Assembly (NCBI RefSeq): GCF_027460265.1
Contig: NZ_JAPZBC010000001.1
Coordinates: forward strand, 5,064,001 to 5,128,000
Direction of reading: 5' to 3'
Origin: Streptomyces sp. WMMC940
GTDB lineage: Bacteria; Actinomycetota; Actinomycetes; Streptomycetales; Streptomycetaceae
DNA length: 64,000 nt
Notes under the pieces: generated by a model
The model's database searches: none
Told to the model about the DNA's origin: nothing
Seen by the model: the letters and a program-made list of their open reading frames with translations, nothing else
Program-made: the position numbers and the translations under genes
In this document: piece after piece, positions 35,103-43,519 of the stretch
Layout of the letters: every line of letters starts with the position of its first letter
Position numbering within the stretch: position 1 is the first letter of the stretch

Positions 35103-36190
35103 CCCGTCGTCCCCGGACCGCCGTCCTTCGGAGAGTTCCCGTGGCCGCCGCCACGGTTCCCGCCCGCCGCCGGGCCGGTGAACCTGTCGCGCAGCCGGCC
35201 GCCCAGGTCGCCCGCGCCGCCGGCTATGTCGCCGACCAACTTCATCAGCGGATCCTTGCTGCTGCGCACCGAGTCCGCGTAGTGCGAGGCGGACTCGCGG
35301 AACGAGTCGGTGACGGAGGTTTCCTTGTCCTCCGTGCGCCGCGGGTAGTGGCCGTCCATGATCCGCTGGTAGTCGCGGCTCTCCGCCCACTTCTTCAGCT
35401 CGGCGGCGCGCACGGTGGTGAACGGATGTGTCCTCGGCAGCATGTTGAGGATCTTCAGCACGGAGTCCCGGAGATCGCCCCCCGCCTCGTACTCCTCGGC
35501 CTGCTCCAGGAAGGCGTCCACGTTCATCTCGTGGAGGTGGTTGCCGCCCGCGATCTTCATCAGACCGCGCATCGAGGCCTGCAGATCCTGGCCCACCAGC
35601 AGTCCTGCCCGGTCCGCGGACAGCTCCGACTTGCGGAACCACTCCCGCAGCGCGGTCACGATCGCCATGACCGCCACATTGCCCAGCGGGATCCAGGCCA
35701 CCTTCACCGCGAGGTTGGTGAGGAACAGCAGGATCGTGCGGTAGACGGAGTGGCCGGAGAGGGCGTGCCCGACCTCGTGGCCCACGACCGCCCGCATCTC
35801 CTCCTCGTCCAGCAGCTCCACCAGACCGGTGGTGACCATGATGATCGGCTCGTCCAGGCCGATGCACATGGCATTGGGCTTCGGGTCCTGGGTGACGTAC
35901 ATCTGCGGGACCTTCTCCAGGTCCAGGATGTAGCAGGCGTCGCGCAGCATCGTGTGGAGGTGCGCGAACTGGGCGTCGCTCACCCTCACCGAGTCGGAGA
36001 GGAAGAGCAGCCGCAGACTGCGCTCCGGCAGCAGCCCGCTCAGCGCCTTGAACACGGTGTCGAACCCGCTCAGCCTGCGCAGGGCGACGAGCGCCGAACG
36101 GTCCGCCGGGTGCTCGTACGCCCGTGAGGAGATCCCCGGGAAGCGTGTGCGGTGCCTGCCCGGTACGTTCTCGGAACTGCTGTCGGTCAT
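35087..36190 (-). CDS. M48-family membrane metalloprotease
   Basis: 367 aa zinc protease of the M48 (HtpX/Ste24-like) family. Catalytic HEVGH at residues 138-142, then a hydrophobic segment (TILLFLTNLAVKVAWIPLG) and the third ligand in ELSADRAG. The N-terminal segment (KALSGLLPERSLRLLFLSD) and the Gly/Pro-rich C-terminal tail are typical of actinobacterial versions. Probably membrane-associated with the active site in the cytoplasm, for membrane-protein quality control. ATG preceded by AGGGGG. Convergent with the gene at 34002-35102, overlapping by 16 nt with no terminator between. Confidence 0.88.
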   Translation of the reverse strand: MTDSSSENVPGRHRTRFPGISSRAYEHPADRSALVALRRLSGFDTVFKALSGLLPERSLRLLFLSDSVRVSDAQFAHLHTMLRDACYILDLEKVPQMYVTQDPKPNAMCIGLDEPIIMVTTGLVELLDEEEMRAVVGHEVGHALSGHSVYRTILLFLTNLAVKVAWIPLGNVAVMAIVTALREWFRKSELSADRAGLLVGQDLQASMRGLMKIAGGNHLHEMNVDAFLEQAEEYEAGGDLRDSVLKILNMLPRTHPFTTVRAAELKKWAESRDYQRIMDGHYPRRTEDKETSVTDSFRESASHYADSVRSSKDPLMKLVGDIAGGAGDLGGRLRDRFTGPAAGGNRGGGHGNSPKDGGPGTTGQPEG

Positions 36191-36293
36191 GGTGCCCCCT
36201 GGTTCCTCATGCGTCCTGCCGTCGTCGCGAGTCGTGCCCCGTCCCCCCCGACAGACCCCACACTAGGCGCTGGGGTTGCGATGCGGCGGGGGC

Positions 36294-36325
36294 TGTGGAC
36301 AACTCCGCCGGGCCCGGTTTCCACA
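36294..36325. promoter_or_regulatory. Pair of DnaA-box-like sites
   Basis: TGTGGACAA at 36294-36302 is the reverse of TTGTCCACA, the preferred Streptomyces DnaA box; TTTCCACA at 36318-36325 is a near match in the opposite orientation 15 nt away. They lie in the 287-bp divergent gap between the M48 gene and the small membrane protein. A titration or regulatory role is inference. Confidence 0.45.
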
Positions 36326-36477
36326 GGGCGGAGCCCGCCCGGCGGACACCGCGCGCGCCCGTGGAACCGGGACTGCGAAACCGACAACGACTGAGTCGGC
36401 GTGAGGGTGCCCGGAGCGCACGCATACGATGTGCCCGAAGTCTCCGCTCCGACTCCGATCGATAGGGCCTGCAGAAG

Positions 36478-36639
36478 ATGAGTCTCGCCAGCACCGCCGC
36501 CACCCTGGTCACTCTCGCCGAGGGAGCCGAGCACGGTGGCAGCCACCAAAGCCTCAGCCCCTACCTCACCGGTTTCGGCGCGCTGGGCGCGCTGCTCCTG
36601 CTGCTGTGGATCACCACCCGCTTCAACCGCGACCGCTGA
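36478..36639 (+). CDS. Small membrane protein (53 aa) upstream of nadD
   Basis: ATG at 36478 opens a 53-residue protein: short polar N-terminus with EGAEHGGSH, one membrane helix ([18 protein letters not shown], ~30-47) and a basic end RFNRDR, so the C-terminus is probably inside. Good G/C third-position bias supports coding. GCAGAAG precedes the start. It ends 38 nt before nadD. I recall a similar short protein at this place in other streptomycetes; function unknown. Confidence 0.75.
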   Translation: MSLASTAATLVTLAEGAEHGGSHQSLSPYLTGFGALGALLLLLWITTRFNRDR

Positions 36640-36663
36640 GACGGATCCGAACGGCCGTGCCAG

Positions 36664-36669
36664 TAGGCT
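36664..36669 (+). promoter_or_regulatory. -10 box before nadD
   Basis: TAGGCT 8 nt before the nadD ATG and inside the short gap after the small membrane protein. Confidence 0.4.
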
Positions 36670-36677
36670 CTGCACGC

Positions 36678-37298
36678 ATGGGACAGCAGGAAGCGCCTAC
36701 GACCGGCCGCGGAAAACGCCGACTCGGCGTCATGGGCGGGACGTTCGACCCGATCCACCATGGACACCTGGTGGCCGCCAGCGAGGTGGCGGCCCTGTTC
36801 CACCTCGACGAGGTGGTGTTCGTACCGACCGGACAGCCGTGGCAGAAGAGCCACAAGGCGGTGTCGCCGGCGGAGGACCGCTATCTGATGACGGTCATCG
36901 CCACGGCTTCCAACCCGCAGTTCTCCGTCAGCCGCATCGACATCGACCGCGGCGGACCGACGTACACGATCGACACGCTGCGGGACCTGCGGGCGCTCAA
37001 CACCGACTCGGACCTCTTCTTCATCACCGGGGCCGACGCGCTCTCCCAGATCCTCACCTGGCGGGACGCCGAGGAACTGTTCTCACTCGCGCACTTCATC
37101 GGTGTCACCCGGCCGGGTCACGACCTGACCGACGACGGGCTCCCGAAGGGCGGCGTCTCCCTCGTGGAGGTGCCCGCGCTGGCGATCTCGTCCACCGACT
37201 GCCGGGCGAGGGTCGCGCAGGGCGATCCGGTCTGGTATCTGGTGCCGGACGGTGTGGTGCGCTACATCGACAAGCGCCAGTTGTACCGCGGCGAGTGA
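36678..37298 (+). CDS. nadD: Nicotinate-nucleotide adenylyltransferase
   Basis: 206 aa; NaMN + ATP to deamido-NAD. Nucleotidyltransferase HxGH motif in [10 protein letters not shown] (residues 21-30), [10 protein letters not shown] for substrate binding, FFITGADA, and the C-terminal ISSTDCR matching ISSTxxR. ATG 36678 chosen because it aligns with the family start; a longer frame reads through the small membrane gene. TAGGCT 8 nt upstream suggests a short-leader or leaderless message. Followed 19 nt later by the LCP-like gene. Confidence 0.94.
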   Translation: MGQQEAPTTGRGKRRLGVMGGTFDPIHHGHLVAASEVAALFHLDEVVFVPTGQPWQKSHKAVSPAEDRYLMTVIATASNPQFSVSRIDIDRGGPTYTIDTLRDLRALNTDSDLFFITGADALSQILTWRDAEELFSLAHFIGVTRPGHDLTDDGLPKGGVSLVEVPALAISSTDCRARVAQGDPVWYLVPDGVVRYIDKRQLYRGE

Positions 37299-37317
37299 GC
37301 CACGGAGAGGGGCACCG

Positions 37318-39105
37318 GTGAACGACCAGCAGAACCCGTACGACCCGTACTACCCGCAGCAACCGCAGATCATCGGCTACGACGAGTACGGGCAGCCGGT
37401 CTACCAGCAGCCCCAGCACGACCCGCAGTCCCACGGTTACGACGCGTACGGCCGGCAGTCCCGGGACCGGCACCAGTCGCAGTACCAGCAGCCGACGCCC
37501 CCGGCGTCCCAGGGGTACGGCTACGACCCCTACGCGCAGCCTCAGCAGCACCCCCAGTCGCAGCAACCGCAGTCGTACGACCCGTACGGCCGGCAGCAGC
37601 CCGGTCCGCACCCGCAGTCCCAGCAGCCGCAGGAGGGCTACGGCCACGACGGCTACGGCCACGACGGCTACGGGTACGACACGGGCCGGCAGGCCGCCGT
37701 CGACACCACCGGGCAGTGGAGCGTCCCGCCCCAGCAGCAGCCCGCCGCCCCGCAAGGGTCCGGCGAACGGCTCCGTCCGGCTCCGCCCGGTCCGGACCGG
37801 GGCGCCCCCGCCGTACCCGGACGGCGCCGCCCCGCGGGCGGCGGCGACGGGGACTACCGCACCGAGCAGTTCTCCTTCGTGGAGGAGCCGGACGAGGACT
37901 CCGAGGACGTCATCGACTGGCTGAAGTTCACCGAGAGCCGCTCCGAGCGCCGTGAGGAGGCGAAGCGGCGAGGGCGCAACCGGACCGTGGCGCTCGTCGT
38001 CGTCCTCGCCCTCGTGCTCGCCGGCGGCGTCGGCTACCTGTGGTACGCGGGCAAGCTGCCCGGCACCTCCGACCCGGCGGGCGCGCAGACCACCGCGACC
38101 GGCCCGCAGAAGCGGGACGTGATCGTCCTGCACCTCCACAACACCAAGAAGAAGGGCACCTCGACAGCCCTCCTCGTGGACAACGCCACCACCAAGCAGG
38201 GCACCACCGTCCTGCTCCCGAACTCGCTCTCCGTCGCCGACGACGAGGGGAACGCCACCACTCTCGGCAAGTCCGTCGACGAGGACGGCACAACCGGCAC
38301 GCGCGAGTCGATCGGCAACCTCCTCGGCACCCGGATCAGCGGCACCTGGCGGCTCGACACCCCCTTCCTCGAGAACCTCGTCGAACTGGTCGGCGGCATC
38401 GACATCACGACCGACACCGTCGTGCCCGGCGCGAAGAAGGGCGAGGCACCGTTGGTGAAGAAGGGCGAGAACCAGACGCTCAACGGTCGCATGGCCGTCG
38501 GCTACGCCACGTACCGCGCGCCCGGAGAGGCCGAGGCCGACCAGCTCCAGAGGTTCGGCCAGGTCATGTACGGCGTGCTGCGGAAGATGCCGAGCGACGC
38601 CGAGGCCGCCACGGTGACCGTCGAGACGCTGGCCCAGATCCTGGACCCGTCGCTCCCCGAGAAGGATCTCGGGGCGTCGCTCGCGAAGCTCGCCGAGCAC
38701 GCCAAGGGCGGCGACTACAAGACCGCCGTGCTGCCCGTCCAGGACGACGGCAGGCTCAGCCAGGAGGCGAGCGACAGCGTGGTCAAGGACGTCCTCGGCG
38801 GCCGTGTGAGCGCACCGGAGCAGGGCGCGGCGGTCCGCGTCGGCGTCCGCAACGCCAGCGGCGACGGCGACGCGACCGAGAGCACCAGGATCGTCCTGGT
38901 GAACGGCGGCTACGCGTTCGTGGACGCCGGCGAGGCGGAGCCGGAGTCGTCGACGCAGGTCGTCTACGGTGACGCGACGCAGAAGCAGAACGCCGTCGAG
39001 GTCGCCAAGACGCTGGGCCTGGACGAGAGCGCGGTGGAGAAGGGCAAGGCTGCCTCGAACGCCGACGTGCTGGTGGTCCTCGGCCAGGACTACGAACCCA
39101 GGTGA
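37318..39105 (+). CDS. Divergent LytR-CpsA-Psr (LCP)-like membrane protein
   Basis: 595 aa. A Gln/Tyr/Pro-rich cytoplasmic N-terminus (~1-190, with DGYGHDGYGYD repeats) leads to one membrane segment (VALVVVLALVLAGGVGYLWYAG, ~224-245). Outside is an LCP-like domain (~265-480: LVELVGGIDIT, LNGRMAVGYATYRAP, DQLQRFGQVM) and a LytR_C domain (~490-595, VRVGVRNASGD). LCP enzymes attach wall glycopolymers to peptidoglycan. Several canonical residues appear missing: the usual IPRD is LLPNS here. By position between nadD and rsfS it matches PdtA (SCO2578), linked in S. coelicolor to polydiglycosylphosphate attachment and sporulation. GTG start with GGAGAGG. Confidence 0.82.
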   Translation: MNDQQNPYDPYYPQQPQIIGYDEYGQPVYQQPQHDPQSHGYDAYGRQSRDRHQSQYQQPTPPASQGYGYDPYAQPQQHPQSQQPQSYDPYGRQQPGPHPQSQQPQEGYGHDGYGHDGYGYDTGRQAAVDTTGQWSVPPQQQPAAPQGSGERLRPAPPGPDRGAPAVPGRRRPAGGGDGDYRTEQFSFVEEPDEDSEDVIDWLKFTESRSERREEAKRRGRNRTVALVVVLALVLAGGVGYLWYAGKLPGTSDPAGAQTTATGPQKRDVIVLHLHNTKKKGTSTALLVDNATTKQGTTVLLPNSLSVADDEGNATTLGKSVDEDGTTGTRESIGNLLGTRISGTWRLDTPFLENLVELVGGIDITTDTVVPGAKKGEAPLVKKGENQTLNGRMAVGYATYRAPGEAEADQLQRFGQVMYGVLRKMPSDAEAATVTVETLAQILDPSLPEKDLGASLAKLAEHAKGGDYKTAVLPVQDDGRLSQEASDSVVKDVLGGRVSAPEQGAAVRVGVRNASGDGDATESTRIVLVNGGYAFVDAGEAEPESSTQVVYGDATQKQNAVEVAKTLGLDESAVEKGKAASNADVLVVLGQDYEPR

Positions 39106-39280
39106 TCCGCCGCCGTCGTGAGTCGCGGGGCGGAGGGCTCCGCGGGCCCGGGTGATCCGGTCCCGCGCCTCCGGGCGGTCCGGCGGAGGGTGCGGAGCGC
39201 TGCCGCGGTGAACGGCCGCGTGGGTTGTCGGTGGTCCGTGAGACCCTGGAGGGGTCCCGACCGCCGACGAAAGCCTGCTT

Positions 39281-39721
39281 GTGACCGCTACGGACCGTTC
39301 CCTCGAGCTCATCAACGTCGCCGCACAGGCGGCAGCGGACAAGCTCGCGCACGACATCATCGCCTACGACGTCAGCGATGTGCTGTCGATCACGGACGCA
39401 TTCCTCCTCGCCTCCGCCCCGAGCGACCGCCAGGTCAAGTCGATCGTGGACGAGATCGAGGAGAAGCTGCTCAAGGAGCTCGGCGCCAAGCCGGTGCGCC
39501 GCGAGGGCGACCGCGACGCGCGCTGGATCCTGCTCGACTACGTCGACGTCGTGGTCCACGTCCAGCACAGCGAGGAGCGGGTCTTCTACGCCCTCGAGCG
39601 GCTGTGGAAGGACTGCCCGGAGCTTCCGCTGCCCGAGGACGCGCTGAAGACGCGTGGCAAGGCGGAGGAGCACGCCAGGCTCAGCGGGGACGGCAGCGGA
39701 TCGGACGGTGAGCTGAGCTGA
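39281..39721 (+). CDS. rsfS: Ribosome silencing factor RsfS
   Basis: 146 aa, YbeB/Iojap family; binds L14 and blocks subunit joining under starvation. LINVAAQAAADKLAHDI, FLLASAPSDRQVKSI, and REGDRDARWILLDYVDVVVHV are the family core. The C-terminus is polar and Gly/Ser-rich. GTG 39281 has no obvious ribosome site. Its stop overlaps the CTG start of the next gene (CTGA). The 175-nt gap before it holds no gene. Confidence 0.94.
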   Translation: MTATDRSLELINVAAQAAADKLAHDIIAYDVSDVLSITDAFLLASAPSDRQVKSIVDEIEEKLLKELGAKPVRREGDRDARWILLDYVDVVVHVQHSEERVFYALERLWKDCPELPLPEDALKTRGKAEEHARLSGDGSGSDGELS

Positions 39722-40377
39722 GCCGCAGCGACACCGGCAAGGGCCGCGGCCGTCGCATCGTCCTGTGGCGGCACGGCCAGACGGCCTGGAACCTCGAGCG
39801 CCGGTTCCAGGGTTCCACGGACATCGAGCTGACCGAGACCGGCGTCAACCAGGCACGCCGGTCCGCGCGGCTCCTGGCGTCACTGAAGCCGGACGCGATC
39901 ATCAGTTCGGACCTGAAGCGGGCGGCGACGACGGCCGACCAGCTCGCCTCGATCACCGGTCACGAGGTCACCCACGACTCCGCACTGCGCGAGACCTACG
40001 CGGGCGTCTGGCAGGGCCTTACCCATGAGGAGATCGTCGAGCGCCACGGCGAGGAGTACGCCGCCTGGAAGCGCGGCGAGCCCGTGCGCCGAGGCGGCGG
40101 TGAGCTGGAGACCGAGGTCGCCGACCGGGCCTCGCCGGTCGTGCTGCGCCACGCGGACAAGCTGCCCGACGGGGGCACGCTCGTCGTCGTCAGCCACGGC
40201 GGCACCATCCGCACGACGATCGGCCGGCTCCTGGGCCTGGAGGCCCACCACTGGGAGGGCCTGGGCGGCCTCTCCAACTGCTCCTGGTCCGTCCTCGGCG
40301 AGGGCGCCAGGGGCTGGCGCCTGCTGGAGCACAACGCGGGCACCCTCCCCGAGCCGGTCCTCGGCGACGACGACTGA
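39718..40377 (+). CDS. Histidine phosphatase (phosphoglycerate mutase-like), CTG start
   Basis: 219 aa. Histidine phosphatase superfamily: LWRHGQT with the phospho-accepting His19, then ISSDLKRAATTA, ETYAGVWQGLTHEEI, and SHGGTIR with His160. The frame opens at 39712 and has no ATG, GTG or TTG before the catalytic motif, so translation most likely begins at CTG 39718, which overlaps the rsfS stop as CTGA and would be reached by coupled translation. Substrate unknown; the position after rsfS is conserved in Streptomyces as far as I recall. Followed by a terminator. Confidence 0.88.
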   Translation: MSRSDTGKGRGRRIVLWRHGQTAWNLERRFQGSTDIELTETGVNQARRSARLLASLKPDAIISSDLKRAATTADQLASITGHEVTHDSALRETYAGVWQGLTHEEIVERHGEEYAAWKRGEPVRRGGGELETEVADRASPVVLRHADKLPDGGTLVVVSHGGTIRTTIGRLLGLEAHHWEGLGGLSNCSWSVLGEGARGWRLLEHNAGTLPEPVLGDDD

Positions 40378-40533
40378 GCAGGCCGTACGGCAGGGTCCGT
40401 GGGCCCGCTCCATCGCCGTCCCGTGCGGGAAGCACTCGGTGGCCCCTCAGGATCGCTTCCGAGGGTGCTCAGGGTGCCGGGCGGCCGCGCTCCGGCACCT
40501 CCCGCCGGCGGTCGCGTGGCCCCTCCTGGACCA

Positions 40534-40571
40534 CCGGCGGGCCCGGTACGGACCCGCCCCGGGCCCGCCGG
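40534..40571 (+). terminator. Terminator of the rsfS-phosphatase operon
   Basis: Perfect 13-bp stem (40534-40546 with 40559-40571), 12-nt loop, between the phosphatase gene and the first tRNA. Confidence 0.8.
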
Positions 40572-40592
40572 ACGGCCCGAGACCGGTCGGAT

Positions 40593-40622
40593 TTCACTTT
40601 CCGGCTGGTCACAGGCTAAGGT
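40593..40622 (+). promoter_or_regulatory. Promoter of tRNA-Ala copy 1
   Basis: TTCACT (40593-40598) and TAAGGT (40617-40622) with an 18-nt spacer, 36 nt before the tRNA. Confidence 0.5.
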
Positions 40623-40658
40623 TCTTCTTGTTCGCAGCGCGGAGCGCGAAGAACGCAA

Positions 40659-40731
<73 letters not shown>

Positions 40732-40748
40732 CAAGCACCACCATCCGG

Positions 40749-40775
40749 ATCCCGTCCCCCGCAGGGGGCCGGGAT
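40749..40775 (+). terminator. Terminator after tRNA-Ala copy 1
   Basis: ATCCCG/CGGGAT plus CCCCC/GGGGG stem (40749-40775) with a 3-nt GCA loop, then a T-rich tail. Confidence 0.75.
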
Positions 40776-40936
40776 TTCGTGTTTCCGTGGCCCGTTGCGC
40801 GCCCTCGACCCCACGGTCGTGGTGATCTCCGGAACGATGACGCACCGGTTCGCCGACGCCGATGACCCCCATGCCCCGCCATGGCAGAATCGGGACGGCT
40901 GAAGGGGGATGAAGGCCTGGACGGGAGGGAGAGGCG

Positions 40937-41101
40937 ATGCCCGGAGGCGGCAACGAGGAGAACGACGACCAGCTCCTCGCTGCGGATGCCCGTGCCGCCC
41001 TCAGCTGTCCTTCATGCGGTTCGTCCCACGTTGCCCAAGTGCTCGGCGACAACGGAGGTATCTCGTACGTGTGCACCGCCTGCGGCCACAGCTGGAGCTG
41101 A
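40937..41101 (+). CDS. Small zinc-ribbon protein (54 aa)
   Basis: 54 residues starting ATG 40937 after GGGAGGGAGAGG. An acidic N-terminus is followed by a Cys4 zinc ribbon, SCPSCGSS (Cys24/Cys27) and VCTACGHSW (Cys46/Cys49). Too short for enzymes; probably a nucleic-acid- or protein-binding ribbon. Its stop abuts the ATG of the next zinc-ribbon gene with no gap. Confidence 0.8.
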   Translation: MPGGGNEENDDQLLAADARAALSCPSCGSSHVAQVLGDNGGISYVCTACGHSWS

Positions 41102-41338
41102 ATGATGGGTGCACACCGGAGGAAGTGCGACTGGTGCGGCAGCGGCACGCCGATCGTCCGGGACATGGACCCGGTCAACCCCGAGTACCAGTACTGGTGC
41201 GAGGAGTGCGCGCGGGCACTGATCATAAAAGGCGACCCCATCGAGACCTACCGTGAGCTCGAGGGGGAGCCGATCTACGGACGGCTGCTCGACGAACACT
41301 GCACGCTCAAGCGCTTCTACTCCTTCGCGACCGCCTGA
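41102..41338 (+). CDS. Small zinc-ribbon protein (78 aa)
   Basis: 78 residues. KCDWCGSG (Cys9/Cys12) and WCEECARAL (Cys33/Cys36) form a treble-clef or ribbon zinc site, followed by a charged helical end (YRELEGEPIYGRLLDEH). ATG 41102 directly follows the previous stop (TGAATG); ATG 41105 is an equal alternative. Probably co-translated with the 54-aa ribbon. Function unknown. Confidence 0.75.
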   Translation: MMGAHRRKCDWCGSGTPIVRDMDPVNPEYQYWCEECARALIIKGDPIETYRELEGEPIYGRLLDEHCTLKRFYSFATA

Positions 41339-41799
41339 CGCCCCCGAGCCTCCGCCCCGCACCGCCGAGCCCGCCGCACGGCGACGGCCGCGGGCGCGGA
41401 ACTGCCGGGAGGGTCATGCCGCCCGGACGCGGGGCGAGTTCGGGCGGCAGGGGTCGCGGCGCGCCCACCACGACGCGTACGAGCGTCGGACCGTCCCGGC
41501 GCCGTGGAAGGCGGCCGGTTCGCGGCCTCTCGGGCGAACGGGTCGACAAGGAACATTCCGGCCGCGTGTCGCGCCCTTCCGGACGCCGCGAAAGGCAGAG
41601 GCAGGCGCATGCCGCGCCGAGGGCGCGTGTGTCGAGCCTTCGGACGGAGGGGGGCTCGTCGCGATCACGGTCGTGAGAGCGGACGGCATCGCCCGTGCCG
41701 GTGGGACCGGAAACGATTTGGTGAACCACCGGGGGGACCGTGTAATGTTCTCTGTGTCGCCGCGGGGGAGACCCGAGGAAGTGAAGGGGCCGACGGCAA
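41339..41799 (+). promoter_or_regulatory. 461-bp gap with promoter of tRNA-Ala copy 2
   Basis: No supported gene; open frames here lack consistent codon bias. TGGTGA (41719-41724) and TAATGT (41743-41748), 18-nt spacer, form a likely promoter about 52 nt before the tRNA. Confidence 0.45.
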
Positions 41800-41872
<73 letters not shown>

Positions 41873-41890
41873 CAGAAGCTCGTCAGGGCA

Positions 41891-41930
41891 CACGGAAGAG
41901 GGCCATCCGATCGGATGGCCCTCTTCCGTG
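41891..41930. terminator. Perfect 40-bp palindromic bidirectional terminator
   Basis: 20-nt arms (41891-41910 and 41911-41930) are exact reverse complements, between the rightward tRNA and the leftward NuoF-like gene that stops at 41933. Confidence 0.88.
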
Positions 41931-41932
41931 TC

Positions 41933-43519
41933 TCAACCCTGGCCGCTGCCAAGCGCCTTGCGGTCACCGCCGGGCGGCAGGGCCGGCTTGCTGCCCCGCG
42001 GGGCCGGCGCCTGCTCGATGCGCAGCGCCAGGGCGGGACAGCGGCGCACGCCACGCTGCGCGCGCCCCCGCAGATGCATCGGAACCGCTGCCTCCGCCAC
42101 GGAGGGGTAGCCGTCGGCGCCCATGCGGATCAGCTCCGGCACGATCTCCGCGCAGATGCCGTGGCCCTGGCACAGCGTCCAGTCCACCGCGAGCTTCTCG
42201 CCGCTCGGGATGGACTCCTGAGCCTCCTGACCGCCGGGCCCGGGCAACGGCAGGACGCCGACGGTCTCCCGGCCGCAGCCGCCGTGCAGGACGTGCGCGG
42301 CCAGGTCGTCCGTGAACGCCGACAGCGTCGACGAGAAGAACCGGGCGGAGCCGTCGGGGTGCTTGCACGCCCCCCGGCCCTTGACGGCCTGCGTGACCTC
42401 GCGCAGCGCCTCCAGGGCGGCCGGCCCGCCGCCGTTGATCACGTCCGACAGGCCGCCGGCCGCCGCGGGCAGACCGAGCTTGCACGGGCCGCACTGGCCC
42501 GCCGTCTCGGCCGCGAGCCAGTTGGCCACGCGCTGCGCCTCGCCGAGCGGGCATGTCTCCTGGCCGATCGGGAGGATCGCGCCGGCGCCGAGTGCCCCGC
42601 CCACATTGGCCAGCGACTCCCGCGAGATCACGGCCTCGTGGGTCGCGGCGGCGTCGATCCAGTTGCCGTGGTAACCACCGGTCAGCACGCCCTGGGGCAC
42701 CGGCGGGGCACCCGCGAGCTGCAGCACGTACCGCATCGGCACGCCCGTCGGCACCTCGATCACCATGGGGCGCGCGACCGCCCCGGAGACCGTCAGCATC
42801 ACCGTGCCCGGTTCGTTCTCCAGGCCCGTGTGGCCGTACCTGCGGGCCCCGATCCGGGCGGCCACGGCGAGCTGTGCGAACGTCTCCGCGTTGGACAGCA
42901 GCGTCGGCGCCCCGGCCACACCGGACTCGGCGGCGCGCTCACGGCGGCCGGGAGGCAGCGCGGGGCCGCCGTTGATCGCCCGGATGATCGCCGAGGCCTC
43001 GCCGGAGACCATGCGCTCGGGGTTGCGCTGCACCCGAGCGCGCAGCTGCTGTCCGCGCCGGTCGGAGAGGCCTCGCTCGGCCAGCGCCGCTCGTATGGAG
43101 ATCTCCGTGGAGTTGCGGGTCACCGCGACGATCAGGGTGCGGGCGCCCAGGGCCTCGGCGGCGAGCAGCGCGCCGTCCAGGATGAGGTGGGGTGCACGGT
43201 TGACCATCACCGTGTCCTTGCGGCAGGCCGGTTCGTCCTCACTCGCGTTGATCACCACGACGGGCCGCACACCCCGGCGGATGGCGGCCTTGGCCACGGC
43301 CCGCAGCTTCTGGGCGAACGGGAAGCCCGCGCCGCCGCGGCCGCGCAGGGATATGTTCTCGGCCAGCTGGGCCAGCCGCTCGCCGCTCATGGGTTCGAGC
43401 GGGCCGTGCACCTTCAGGTGCATGGCCAAGTCGAGACGCTCGACCAGGTCGAATCCCTGGGTGAGCTGGGGCAGGCCGACGACGCGGACTTCCGGGACAT
43501 CGGGGAGGGGGGCGTTCAC
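41933..43519 (-). CDS. NuoF-like flavoprotein fused to a C-terminal ferredoxin domain
   Basis: 528 aa. Starts with the NADH-dehydrogenase 51-kDa fold: FMN/NAD-binding LRGRGGAGFPFAQKL (from residue ~58) and NASEDEPACRKD, an SLBB-type segment (LTVSGAVARPMVIEVP), and an iron-sulphur region GQCGPCKLG with a further Cys in GACKHPDG. The C-terminal ~90 residues are a ferredoxin like those serving P450s: WTLCQGHGICAEIVPE and VRRCPALAL. It may pass electrons from NADH through FMN and Fe-S to the haem membrane partner. GTG 43519 has AGGAGA upstream and overlaps the previous stop (GTGA). A membrane redox role is inference. Confidence 0.82.
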   Translation of the reverse strand: MNAPLPDVPEVRVVGLPQLTQGFDLVERLDLAMHLKVHGPLEPMSGERLAQLAENISLRGRGGAGFPFAQKLRAVAKAAIRRGVRPVVVINASEDEPACRKDTVMVNRAPHLILDGALLAAEALGARTLIVAVTRNSTEISIRAALAERGLSDRRGQQLRARVQRNPERMVSGEASAIIRAINGGPALPPGRRERAAESGVAGAPTLLSNAETFAQLAVAARIGARRYGHTGLENEPGTVMLTVSGAVARPMVIEVPTGVPMRYVLQLAGAPPVPQGVLTGGYHGNWIDAAATHEAVISRESLANVGGALGAGAILPIGQETCPLGEAQRVANWLAAETAGQCGPCKLGLPAAAGGLSDVINGGGPAALEALREVTQAVKGRGACKHPDGSARFFSSTLSAFTDDLAAHVLHGGCGRETVGVLPLPGPGGQEAQESIPSGEKLAVDWTLCQGHGICAEIVPELIRMGADGYPSVAEAAVPMHLRGRAQRGVRRCPALALRIEQAPAPRGSKPALPPGGDRKALGSGQG

